Positions 45,097 through 53,609 of a DNA stretch of 56,238 bases are shown here, piece by piece. The stretch comes from Bacteroidales bacterium. GTDB taxonomy: Bacteria; Bacteroidota; Bacteroidia; Bacteroidales; P3. The stretch spans positions 1 to 56,238 of the forward strand of contig JAFSKP010000114.1 in NCBI GenBank assembly GCA_017448905.1, read 5' to 3'. A program made the translations under genes and the position numbers. The notes beneath the pieces are model-generated. The model was given only the letters and a program-made list of their open reading frames with translations, ran no database searches and was not told where the DNA came from. Numbering within the stretch: position 1 is the stretch's first letter; each line of letters opens with the position of its first letter.

Positions 45097-47241
45097 CTAC
45101 TGAGCTCTGAATTGGGTGACAAAGCATGTCACGTCGTCAAAATTCATCATATCTTTCAGGCTTGTTTTGTATGCACTACTGCTCATGACGTATCCCAGTG
45201 GCAACATGGGAGCCCGCGTCATCATCAGGTTCTCAGGGATGACCTCGGCATTCGCTCCGTCATCCAGCTCTTTTTCGTGATTGCGGTAGATGTCGCTGCC
45301 GTAAAGAGTACTCTCATAGTCCTCAAGGCGTGTCTTCATGGTGGTGTAGTGATTTTTCCACAGTTCTACACGCTTGTTATATGCGTCGAAGTCGTCACGC
45401 TTGCGCTGCATCTCGTTAATCCGTTTCTGTATGACCTCCATATTGTTGCGGCTGCTGATACGTTCATTGTAGGCGACGAGATAAGCATCCCTGTCATCTT
45501 TCAGTGCCGCATATTGTTGCCTTATGGTGTCGAAGAGCTGTTTCACCCTGCGGCGCAGGCCGAGACCTACAGCGAGCAGGGATGCGAGAACAGCCCCCAC
45601 TGCGGCAAGGGCAGCGACAAGTGCAGACACTGTCTCAAAAGGCGGATAGTCAACAAAATGGAGCACAAAGCACGCCAGCATCAGGGCAACGGCAAGAGAT
45701 GAGAAAAAAACAAGTCGGCCGACAATGCCGAGATGGCGCATGGCCTTCTGAACGTCGTTCTCGAGAGCCTTGATGTCGTCGATACGGTTTTGCCGCGATA
45801 TGTTGCTGTCGGCGAGCTCTCTCATCGCCTTACTCCTCTCCTCGCGCAAAAGCTTGGTGTCGGCATCAATCTCATTGGGCAGATCCGTGTATGTCGTCGA
45901 CCTGCTGGATTTCTCGATATCGGCATCGGTGATGCGGTGAGGCTCCACGATGTGTGGTGCCAGCGGCTGCTGCTCGAAGATCCTCATTTCATCCATACTC
46001 TGGCACACAGCATTGTACCAGTCCCAGTCGCCGTCATGCATTCCGAAGAAGAGGCGTGGCCGCAGGGCTTCATCGAGCTGCGACATCTTCTTGTTGCGGA
46101 TGGAGAGGTACTCCTCATCATATGCTGCCTTGGGGAAGTTGGCTTTCAACTCGTAATAATTGTATTCGACCTGCGATGATTCTTTGCGGCTCAGTTTTTC
46201 GATTGACGACAAGGTCCGCTCCACTGTCCGGCGGAGTTCCGACACAGCGCCGCGGTCAATGGCATCGGCGTCGGGAAGAGGCACCGTGTAGAACGGGGCG
46301 GGGTCGCTCGGCAAGCGTTTGGAGAGTTTTTTTTCGTAATCGTCGTCCGACACCGTGGCGAGCAGCTGGATGAGCGACTTCAGGCAAATGTCGCACACAT
46401 TCCAGATGTTGACAGGCGTCGTCTTGACATTGACCACAAAGAAAAGAGAATCCCTGCGGAAGTCGTCGGCGCAGAGCCCTATCAGATTGCCCACGATGGT
46501 GGCGAGCGACGAGTCGAAGTCGATGTTGCGCAAAGAAGCCACAGTACCGATGCCGGAGATGAGCAAGCGTGCACGCTCGGCAAACTCGGTGCCACACATC
46601 ACCCTGTCCATAAAACTCCTGATCAGAGCAACATGTTCTCCAAACTTTTGCATGAATGACTCGAAGATGCCTGTGCCGCACTGCTCTACCCTGTCGTCGT
46701 CGTCGGCACCCAGCGACTTGACAAAGTTGTCCCTTGTAGTATTGAATTGCATCATCTCCGATGTTATCCATCCCGACGCTCCGATGCCTCTGGCGGCGGC
46801 GACACGGAAGATGCCGCCTTCGACGGATGCCACGTCGTCAGTGAAAACGAAGATGTAGCGTAACCGTCTTAACAGTGCAGCCTCACCGGCGAAGATGTCC
46901 CTGACGAGGTTCCTGACCGCACGGGCCTTCTGAGCCGCGAAGAGCCTGCGTCTGTCGCCGTCACCCGGTTCGCCTTGGCACATATCGAGCACTATGATGA
47001 GCCTGATGGTCTCGTCAAGGTCGTCGAGCGACAGTGCGCGAGCTTCAAGGAGCCCTCTCAGGTGCACGACAAGTTCTTTCATGCGAGCATCTCCGTCGGC
47101 CGGCTCGGAAGGGAAATGGCCGACAGAAAGCTGGTTGAAGAAGAGAAGCCTCCCCTGTGCCGCGACAATACCGACGAGGGGGTCAGTAGCCTCGACTACA
47201 AGGCGTGTGCTGAAATTCAGAAGAACCGATTTAGAGGGCAT
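45097..47241 (-). CDS. Coiled-coil membrane protein of the tubulin-like cluster (gene 3)
   Basis: A 714-residue protein of unknown family. The N-terminal about 300 residues look like an alpha/beta domain (IRLIIVLDMCQGE and LRYIFVFTDDVAS are core strands ending in acidic residues, possibly vWA- or Rossmann-like). The middle is helical. Near 507-567 two close membrane helices (LVFFSSLAVALMLACFVL and VSALVAALAAVGAVLASLLAV) are flanked by long charged coiled coils (about 465-505 and 572-655, with DIKALENDVQK and NNMEVIQKRINEMQRKRDD). No signal peptide, so both ends are probably cytoplasmic. It may be a membrane anchor for the tubulin-like protein encoded just upstream. Confidence 0.8.
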   Translation of the reverse strand: MPSKSVLLNFSTRLVVEATDPLVGIVAAQGRLLFFNQLSVGHFPSEPADGDARMKELVVHLRGLLEARALSLDDLDETIRLIIVLDMCQGEPGDGDRRRLFAAQKARAVRNLVRDIFAGEAALLRRLRYIFVFTDDVASVEGGIFRVAAARGIGASGWITSEMMQFNTTRDNFVKSLGADDDDRVEQCGTGIFESFMQKFGEHVALIRSFMDRVMCGTEFAERARLLISGIGTVASLRNIDFDSSLATIVGNLIGLCADDFRRDSLFFVVNVKTTPVNIWNVCDICLKSLIQLLATVSDDDYEKKLSKRLPSDPAPFYTVPLPDADAIDRGAVSELRRTVERTLSSIEKLSRKESSQVEYNYYELKANFPKAAYDEEYLSIRNKKMSQLDEALRPRLFFGMHDGDWDWYNAVCQSMDEMRIFEQQPLAPHIVEPHRITDADIEKSSRSTTYTDLPNEIDADTKLLREERSKAMRELADSNISRQNRIDDIKALENDVQKAMRHLGIVGRLVFFSSLAVALMLACFVLHFVDYPPFETVSALVAALAAVGAVLASLLAVGLGLRRRVKQLFDTIRQQYAALKDDRDAYLVAYNERISSRNNMEVIQKRINEMQRKRDDFDAYNKRVELWKNHYTTMKTRLEDYESTLYGSDIYRNHEKELDDGANAEVIPENLMMTRAPMLPLGYVMSSSAYKTSLKDMMNFDDVTCFVTQFRAQ

Positions 47242-47243
47242 CT

Positions 47244-47415
47244 ATTGATTGCTTGAGTGCTTGAGTGCTTGATTGCTTGAGTGCTTGAGTGCTTGAGTGC
47301 TTGATTGCTTGAGTGCTTGAGTGCTTGATTGCTTGAGTGCTTGAGTGCTTGAGTGCTTGAGTGCTTGAGTGCTTGAGTGCTTGAATGCTTGAGTGCTTGA
47401 ATGCTTGAGTGTTTT
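47244..47415 (-). repeat. Long 8-nt tandem array (CACTCAAG / CAATCAAG)
   Basis: About twenty-one units of TGCTTGAG, TGCTTGAT or TGCTTGAA on the plus strand, which read CACTCAAG or CAATCAAG on the sense strand. The array fills nearly the whole gap between cluster genes 2 and 3 and lies 2 nt from the gene-3 start codon. It is the longest array in the window and superficially CRISPR-like, but it has no spacers. Confidence 0.95.
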
Positions 47416-47421
47416 CAATTC

Positions 47422-50400
47422 TCAAAGGCTGAACATGCCTTCTTCGTCGGCACGCCGCAAGGCAGCAAGGGCATCATCCTTGACAGATGCGTCAGCAATG
47501 GTGTCGAAGAGGAAAGCACAAAGGCTCCGCGTGTTGGCCCCGGGGCCGAAAACCCCGAGCAGACGCTTGACGAGGTCGTCGAAGAAACTGTCCTTAAAAC
47601 CTATCCCACCGTCGTTGAGCATCTTGTAGAGCAACGTGCCGCGGTTGGCACTGAGGAGCGAGAACCAGTTGGCACCGCTGTCGGCCGTGAATGAATAGTC
47701 ATCCATCCTGACAGTCAAAATCTTTTCTACGACGACGTTCTGCTTCATCAGCTGAAGTTCGTTGTCGGTGTCATGTCCTGTGTCGTGCCAACGGAGGAGG
47801 GCATCGTGCCATAATGTGTCAGCGGCGGCAAGCACCTCGTCCACAATTTCAGGGTTGTTGGCCAAGCCTTTCTCAATGAGGTTATTGAAAGCACCGTTCT
47901 GGCTTTTGCCAACAGCCACGCGTCGGCCATCCTCGTCAGTAATCCAGCGTGCTGTCACGCCTTTATATTTCCAATAGTACTCACCGCTCTCTTCGATGCT
48001 GTTGTATTTACCCATCAGCACTCCCCAGCAGAGGGCTTCGAAGAAGCGTTTCAGCTCGTCAGTCATCGACTTGCCGATGGCGGGCATGTAGGATGGCAGA
48101 TGCCAATGTTTGTCAAGATGAGGCGAGTAGGTCATGCTGCCGGGTTTCTTCATACGATTGATGACATCAGTGTAGGCCTGGTAGTATTCACCGATACGCT
48201 CGCTCACATTGTCGTTCTTCTCGCGCATGACGAAGTCCCTGAAATTGTTGCTGATGGAGAGCAGGGTCACTGCGTTGGCTCTCACAATCTCGTTGGGTGC
48301 GAAGAAGTCGCTGGCGAGACGGGTGGCCGCATTGGTGGAGTTGGTGCCCACATGGGTGTCGCCGAAGAGGTCGAGGGCCTGCTCGACAGTAAGGGCCCTG
48401 TCGCCGACCATCTGTCCTGTCTCGGCATAGTTGCATACAGGGTTGAGACCCCAGGCGTTGATGTAACGCACATCATCGCCAAGGTTGTCGGGTCCCCAGA
48501 TCTGGGCCCGGTCGCGGAAAGCGTTGAATTTGCGCTTCATGTAGGGGAACACCTGCGTGGTCATGTCGGTGGAATGGGTCTCGCGTTGAGCCTCCTCCTT
48601 GAGAGCCTCAATGACATTCATATTGGCATATTGGCTGAACTGTGCACGCAGCATCTCGTCCTGCTTGTCGACACAGCCACCGATGACACTGCGGTCGGCC
48701 TGGATGCGGCGCTCAAGCTCGGCCTTGGCGTCAGGTTCGCGGTTGGTGGCAGGGCCTTGGGTCTCAATTGACGCTATGAGGTTGGCGAACATGCCACGGT
48801 AGAGGGCTGCTGACATCTCTTCGCTAATCATCGGCGAGGAGCCGACACTGACGACCGACTCGTAGATGTCCTCCTTCAGCTCGCGCGAGGCAAGCACATA
48901 CTGAGTTGCGGGGTCTCCACCGGCATCGTGCTTGGTAAGGAGTCCGAGGCTTTCATTTTTGAGGTTTTCGATAGTGTAAGGCAGACGGGCGAAGAACTGT
49001 TCGCTCTCGTCGATGAGCTGCCCGACCTGCACCAGCAGGCCGTTGAATGTAGCCTCCAGCAGACTGTTGACAGAGTACTCGTGTATGTTGTTGCACTGTA
49101 TCCTCGACTGGTTGACGTAACGTTCCTTTTCTTCCTTAGGACGATGTTTTATTCTGTCCACCAACCCCTTGATACCGCTGCGATGGTTGAGCAGGTCTTC
49201 GGCCGTCTCGACGATGTCGGGGGTCTCCTTGTCGTCGAAGCGTGTCTTGTACGAGTCGATATTTTCTTTCAGGTCCTTGTTGTCATCGGTCAGCGTTGCA
49301 AGACGCATCTGCAGCTGGGCACGCACGTCGTAGAGGAAATAGCGGACAGCCACGGGGTGCATCTCGTGGTCTTTCTCGAGGATATAGCTGTTGAGGCGGT
49401 GCTTGGTCCTGTGGACATCCGCCGACACATACCCTTTCTCGTCCTTGTCGTCGCTGAGGCAGCCCGCCACAGCGCTGCGCGATATGCTCTCGATGAATGC
49501 CTTGGTCTTCTTCCAGTAGTTGTCGAGTTGTTCCTCACGCATACGGATGTCGTTGCGGTTGGATGTGTCGTCGTCATTTTCGACAAAGTTGTTGAGTGGT
49601 GCGCTGCTTTCCTCGTAGGCCGTCATCAGCGACTTGTTGCTTTCCACCAAGTTGGCGACATGCTCATTGATGGCGTTGACGTAGGAGATGGCTTTCGAGC
49701 CTATGGAGGTCAAGTCCTTGTCAAGGATCTGGGTACTTCTGTAGATGCGGAGGAACTCCATGCCGACACGGCCGGTGCCGTTCTTGGCGAGGTCCTCAAC
49801 ATTGTCCATATAGTGGCGGCCGCGGTCTGGTTCGTCCACAGGGATGCCCTCGGCAATCTTCTTCTTGCATTCGGCCATGAGGGCGGCGAAGTTGCGGTCG
49901 ATACGGAGCCATGTCTCATTGAGGCTCGACACCACCTGCTCACGTGCGAAGTAGGCGAAAAGGTCGTCGACGGGGTAGACGAGGCGCGAGACGCCAATGC
50001 CGGCATAGCGACGAGTGCCGTCATGCTCCACCTGCTGACGTATGTCGTTGATGGCGTCGGAGCGGTGCTTGTCGCCGATGGGGCTGAAGGCGTTGAGGTA
50101 GACGAAGTCGCCGACCTGCTGCTCATAGCGGCGCTCCAGCTGGAGATTGCTGCCGGCGGCACCGGTGTAGTCAACCATATAGCAGCTGTCGTATGGCACT
50201 GCATTAGGCAACGATGTGTCGCGCTGGCCGAGCATGTACTCGAAACTTATCGGGTGTATGCTGGCATCACGGTCGCTGCTGCTGAAGGCCACCTGTTCCT
50301 TGATGCAGGCATAGGTGTTGGAACGGCAGTTCTCCTTCTGGTCTTTGGAGAATCCCATACTGGCGTCGTTGCACAGCACGTTGGCCAGGAGGAAGTAGCC

Positions 50401-50973
50401 AGTGATCTCAGGGGCATCGGAGTTGCGGTCCCTCATGGCTTTCTTGACGTAGTATGCCACCTGCAGGAACGTGCCCGCTCCCGTGCCGCCGGCAAGCGAG
50501 GAGATGATATGGATCTTGATGTCGTTGCCTGGATGACGCTCGGGGTCGACGGCAAGGAGCTTGCTGATGGTGTTCCCTATGGACTCCAGCTTGCCCTCCT
50601 GAATGGCCGAGATGTAGGCCAGACGCGAGGCCATGCGTATCTGTCCGGCGCCCTTGTTGAGCTTCATGTCGACGACCTGCCTGCTGCGTGTGTCAAACCA
50701 CTGATTGACGGTGGAGCGGTTCTGTATGCTTTCTATATAGTCACCTACTGTGGCACTCTTGTCTGACGAGGTCTTCACCACAACGCCCGTCTTCATTGCG
50801 GCACGGCGTTTTGCGATGTCAGCCTCGTCGGTATCAAGGCACACAAAGGCCACATTACGGCGGTCCTGCTCGGAAGGGCCGGCGGCCTCAAATTTCTTGT
50901 AGATATCCTCGACGATGCGGGAGCCGACGCCTCCCAAGCCGATAATCAGTGTCGTTTGAAAAGGGTTTATCAT
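47422..50973 (-). CDS. Very large tubulin/FtsZ-like GTPase (Tubulin_2 / FtsZ-like family; cluster gene 2)
   Basis: An 1183-residue protein. The N-terminus has GLGGVGSRIVEDI, comparable to the FtsZ T1 loop, followed by LDTDEADI. The tubulin signature appears as SSLAGGTGAGTF near residue 161 (FtsZ GGGTGTG/S), and a further strand/helix series follows to about 400. The remaining 780 residues are mainly helical and not recognisable. No clear T7 synergy motif (NxDxxD) could be picked out by eye, so polymer-driven GTP hydrolysis is not assured. This matches the large tubulin-like proteins described as FtsZ-like families suggested to remodel membranes and found beside vWA genes. The start codon follows a G-poor array by 2 nt. 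Confidence 0.88.
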   Translation of the reverse strand: MINPFQTTLIIGLGGVGSRIVEDIYKKFEAAGPSEQDRRNVAFVCLDTDEADIAKRRAAMKTGVVVKTSSDKSATVGDYIESIQNRSTVNQWFDTRSRQVVDMKLNKGAGQIRMASRLAYISAIQEGKLESIGNTISKLLAVDPERHPGNDIKIHIISSLAGGTGAGTFLQVAYYVKKAMRDRNSDAPEITGYFLLANVLCNDASMGFSKDQKENCRSNTYACIKEQVAFSSSDRDASIHPISFEYMLGQRDTSLPNAVPYDSCYMVDYTGAAGSNLQLERRYEQQVGDFVYLNAFSPIGDKHRSDAINDIRQQVEHDGTRRYAGIGVSRLVYPVDDLFAYFAREQVVSSLNETWLRIDRNFAALMAECKKKIAEGIPVDEPDRGRHYMDNVEDLAKNGTGRVGMEFLRIYRSTQILDKDLTSIGSKAISYVNAINEHVANLVESNKSLMTAYEESSAPLNNFVENDDDTSNRNDIRMREEQLDNYWKKTKAFIESISRSAVAGCLSDDKDEKGYVSADVHRTKHRLNSYILEKDHEMHPVAVRYFLYDVRAQLQMRLATLTDDNKDLKENIDSYKTRFDDKETPDIVETAEDLLNHRSGIKGLVDRIKHRPKEEKERYVNQSRIQCNNIHEYSVNSLLEATFNGLLVQVGQLIDESEQFFARLPYTIENLKNESLGLLTKHDAGGDPATQYVLASRELKEDIYESVVSVGSSPMISEEMSAALYRGMFANLIASIETQGPATNREPDAKAELERRIQADRSVIGGCVDKQDEMLRAQFSQYANMNVIEALKEEAQRETHSTDMTTQVFPYMKRKFNAFRDRAQIWGPDNLGDDVRYINAWGLNPVCNYAETGQMVGDRALTVEQALDLFGDTHVGTNSTNAATRLASDFFAPNEIVRANAVTLLSISNNFRDFVMREKNDNVSERIGEYYQAYTDVINRMKKPGSMTYSPHLDKHWHLPSYMPAIGKSMTDELKRFFEALCWGVLMGKYNSIEESGEYYWKYKGVTARWITDEDGRRVAVGKSQNGAFNNLIEKGLANNPEIVDEVLAAADTLWHDALLRWHDTGHDTDNELQLMKQNVVVEKILTVRMDDYSFTADSGANWFSLLSANRGTLLYKMLNDGGIGFKDSFFDDLVKRLLGVFGPGANTRSLCAFLFDTIADASVKDDALAALRRADEEGMFSL

Positions 50974-51085
50974 GGTGATTGTTTGATTGTTTGATTGCGT
51001 GATTGTGGAGTACGGGCGGCTCGCCCGTAGAAATGTTTGATTGCTTGAGTGTTTCTATGCTTGAGTGTTTTTATGCTTGAGTGTT
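50974..51085 (-). repeat. 8-nt array with embedded GC-rich palindrome upstream of the tubulin-like gene
   Basis: Units reading CAATCAAA/CAATCACG on the sense strand lie at 50976-51005 and again at 51035-51085 (CACTCAAG). Between them is a perfect palindrome TACGGGCG-GCT-CGCCCGTA (51011-51029), REP-like in character. Confidence 0.85.
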
Positions 51086-51094
51086 GCGAGACTG

Positions 51095-51102
51095 CAAAGT
51101 TA
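51095..51102 (-). promoter_or_regulatory. -7 element (TAACTTTG) for the tubulin-like gene
   Basis: The minus strand reads TAACTTTG about 120 nt upstream of the ATG at 50973, in an AT-rich stretch (51090-51240). A -33 box at 19 nt spacing is not clear. It suggests genes 2-4 can be transcribed separately from the vWA gene. Confidence 0.45.
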
Positions 51103-51240
51103 ACAAAAAAAACAGTTTCTTTCAGTCTTTTTCAGCAAAAAAATAATACTTCACTAATTATCATAAAAATACCACTCAACACTTTCCTGCCCTGAAATGG
51201 AGAAAAGCATTGAAAGATGACAATAAGTATGCAATTCGCC

Positions 51241-53583
51241 CTATTTTTTCCCTAACACGAAGATCCAGAAGAGCACTATGGCCACAAGCGGTGTGACGAG
51301 CCATGCTGCAAGTCCGCCCCACAAGCCCTTGAGCATAAGGAAAAGAAGGGATGAGATTGTTATGATGGAGAGGAGCATGAGGATTACCAGGAAGGTGATG
51401 TAGGCACCTTCGTCATCCCTGCTTCCGGCCTCGAAAAGGAATGAGCCGTCTTTCATGCCGTTGCGGAGACGTATGTCGATTTCGCCGCCGTCGCCAAGAG
51501 GCACGTACTGCTTGACTCCGTGCCTGGCGGGAGGCATGGTTCTTGGGTCAAAGCCGGTGACACGCATCGTACCCTTGTCAAACTGCGAGAAGGGGAACTG
51601 GATGCGCGACTTGTAGGGTGTGGCCACGAATGTGAAGGAGGCATGGGGTTGCTTGTTGCTGACCACATCGCGTTTCTCGTCGAATGGCAGCAGCCAACGG
51701 CACAGCCATGGCCCTATGCCTTTCCTGCGCAGCATGAAACCGCTGCGTGAAACCCGTTTGCCTATTTCGTTGATATGGCAGGGCTTGACGATGGCACTCT
51801 TTTTGAAACGGCACTTGTTTTTGAGTAGGTGCAGGTAGAGGAGAAAAACAATGAGGAGGCCTATGACGGCTAGCACCCAGAGGCAGCGTTGGAGGAAAGG
51901 ACGGGTCTTGACGATGCTGGCGCGGATGGGGGTCTCTACTGACTGGTATTGCTTGCCGCCGTCGAACAGGGCTCCCTCTTTGGGCGTTGCCACGATGACG
52001 GCTTTCAGCTCGCTGGGGACAAGGCACTCGCAGATATCCTTCAGTATGCGGACTTCGACATGTATACGGTCTCCATCGGTGCGGATTACGGGGTCGTCAT
52101 AGAGGAAAGGATGTTCGAGTTCGATGGCGAGGTCGAACTTGTCAGGGTCAAGGATTTCCTTGGTCTCCTCGTCGCCAAGGACAAAATCGACGCCCTGCAG
52201 CTGCTGCAAGGTGAGCGAGCCGAGGTCTATCTCCGGCATCGTCTTGGTTTCCATCGCGGGCTTCTTGTTGTCGCAGTCTTTTGTCTTGACAATCTTCTTC
52301 ATCGGCGTGGTGTGGTGAAAATAGCCGGGACAGTCGACCTCGGCGTAATACTGGGTCTCGGTGTTGCGGAGGTCGATGTCGCAGACGAAATTCGTGCCGT
52401 CGTATTTGGCTTTATAGCTTTTGTTGTTGGCCTTGACGACGACTTTTATCTCTTTGAAGAGGTTTTCTGGAATCTCATTGCGGGCGGCATTGTCGAGTTC
52501 GACGACGACAGAAGCCTTTCGTTCGCTGTGGCAGATGGCGGAGGTGTGCGCATCGATATCCTTGGTTGCGGAGAGGTTGCGGAGTGTAAAGGCGTTGAGG
52601 ATTTTGTCGGCGACAAGGGGATAGATGGTGACACTGGAAAGTGGAACACTGCGGTCGAAGAGCAGCTCTACAGGGGTGGCGGCTGGTAAGGGAGAAGAGC
52701 TCTTCACGCGCCACACGCGTCCGCTGAGGGTCACCGGCTTGTATGACAACCCCCAGTGTCTGGAGGCTCTGAGTTTATGGGTGGACGGCGTTCCCTTGAG
52801 GGCTACGTTGAGGGAACTTCCAGCTGCTGTCGCGCCATTGAGGGAGGGCAGCTGGGAGGGGGGCACGTCATCCTGGACGACAACGATGTACTCGCTGACG
52901 GGGAGGTCGGCAGTTATGACCACACCTTTCCCACCATTTGAGGACTTCGTCTTCAAATTGACATCACTGAAACCCATAATCTTCTTTGTGAAGTAGTTGC
53001 AGCCGTCGATAATAGTCTTGGTGTCTGTGTTGGCCTTGCGGATATCGACGATGCCGAAGTCTTCGACGAACTTGGCGAAGTCGCTTGTTTCGCTGAGCTT
53101 ATCGGCAGTCTGGAGAAAGCATGGCATAAGGGTTCCGCTCTCGACGATGTCTTTGAACTTGCGCCGGTCGGCAGCGAAGTTCTTATCGTCGGTGCACCAA
53201 TAGCCATCGCCGACGATAAAAAGCCAGTCCTGACGGTCGGGAGAGGGTTTATATACCTTGTTGAAAGTCACGATGTCGTTGAACTGCGATTCGAATGCCC
53301 CCTTTGTGGCAAAATGGTTTATCGGATATTGTATCTGGCTGATCTTGGAGCCTTGGCCGCCGGAGGAGGTGTGGATCTCTTTGCCCTGGACGATAAAGAC
53401 GACATCGTCGTCGCATACGGTGGCCAGCATCTGCGTGGTGTAGTTGCCGAGGGCGTAGCGTTCGCCCTTCATGCTTCCGGACACATCGAGGGTGATATAC
53501 ACTCTGCGGTTCTGCTGGGCGAGGGAGAACATGGGGGAGAGGCAGAGGATTGAAAGGAGGGCAAGCAGGGGAATCTTTTTCAT
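51241..53583 (-). CDS. Exported vWA-domain membrane protein (cluster gene 1)
   Basis: A 780-residue protein. From the ATG at 53583 it has a signal peptide (MKKIPLLALLSILCLSPMFSLAQ); the upstream ATG at 53613 would only add a UvrD-overlapping tail. A von Willebrand factor A domain follows directly. The MIDAS motif is DVSGSM near residue 32, with GNYTTQMLATVCDDD and WLFIVGDGYW further on. Two or three beta domains are followed by a membrane helix (CLWVLAVIGLLIVFLLYLHLL near 585), a cytoplasmic segment and two C-terminal helices (to LFWIFVLGKK). The vWA part is therefore outside the inner membrane and metal-dependent. It lies 26 bp after uvrD, 267 bp before the tubulin-like gene. Confidence 0.87.
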   Translation of the reverse strand: MKKIPLLALLSILCLSPMFSLAQQNRRVYITLDVSGSMKGERYALGNYTTQMLATVCDDDVVFIVQGKEIHTSSGGQGSKISQIQYPINHFATKGAFESQFNDIVTFNKVYKPSPDRQDWLFIVGDGYWCTDDKNFAADRRKFKDIVESGTLMPCFLQTADKLSETSDFAKFVEDFGIVDIRKANTDTKTIIDGCNYFTKKIMGFSDVNLKTKSSNGGKGVVITADLPVSEYIVVVQDDVPPSQLPSLNGATAAGSSLNVALKGTPSTHKLRASRHWGLSYKPVTLSGRVWRVKSSSPLPAATPVELLFDRSVPLSSVTIYPLVADKILNAFTLRNLSATKDIDAHTSAICHSERKASVVVELDNAARNEIPENLFKEIKVVVKANNKSYKAKYDGTNFVCDIDLRNTETQYYAEVDCPGYFHHTTPMKKIVKTKDCDNKKPAMETKTMPEIDLGSLTLQQLQGVDFVLGDEETKEILDPDKFDLAIELEHPFLYDDPVIRTDGDRIHVEVRILKDICECLVPSELKAVIVATPKEGALFDGGKQYQSVETPIRASIVKTRPFLQRCLWVLAVIGLLIVFLLYLHLLKNKCRFKKSAIVKPCHINEIGKRVSRSGFMLRRKGIGPWLCRWLLPFDEKRDVVSNKQPHASFTFVATPYKSRIQFPFSQFDKGTMRVTGFDPRTMPPARHGVKQYVPLGDGGEIDIRLRNGMKDGSFLFEAGSRDDEGAYITFLVILMLLSIITISSLLFLMLKGLWGGLAAWLVTPLVAIVLFWIFVLGKK

Positions 53584-53609
53584 AAAGGTGAAATGCAAGA
53601 AGTGAAAAA

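Noticed and set aside
47244..47415. A CRISPR-like array of evenly spaced repeats
   Set aside because: The period is 8 nt with no spacers, the unit drifts by single bases, and no cas genes are present. It belongs to the same family as the other gene-border arrays.
48928..50766. A 612-residue plus-strand open frame inside the tubulin-like gene
   Set aside because: It is the antisense shadow of the gene with the tubulin signature, Val/Asp-rich without any recognisable motif. The same holds for the 513-residue frames opposite ndvB and uvrD.
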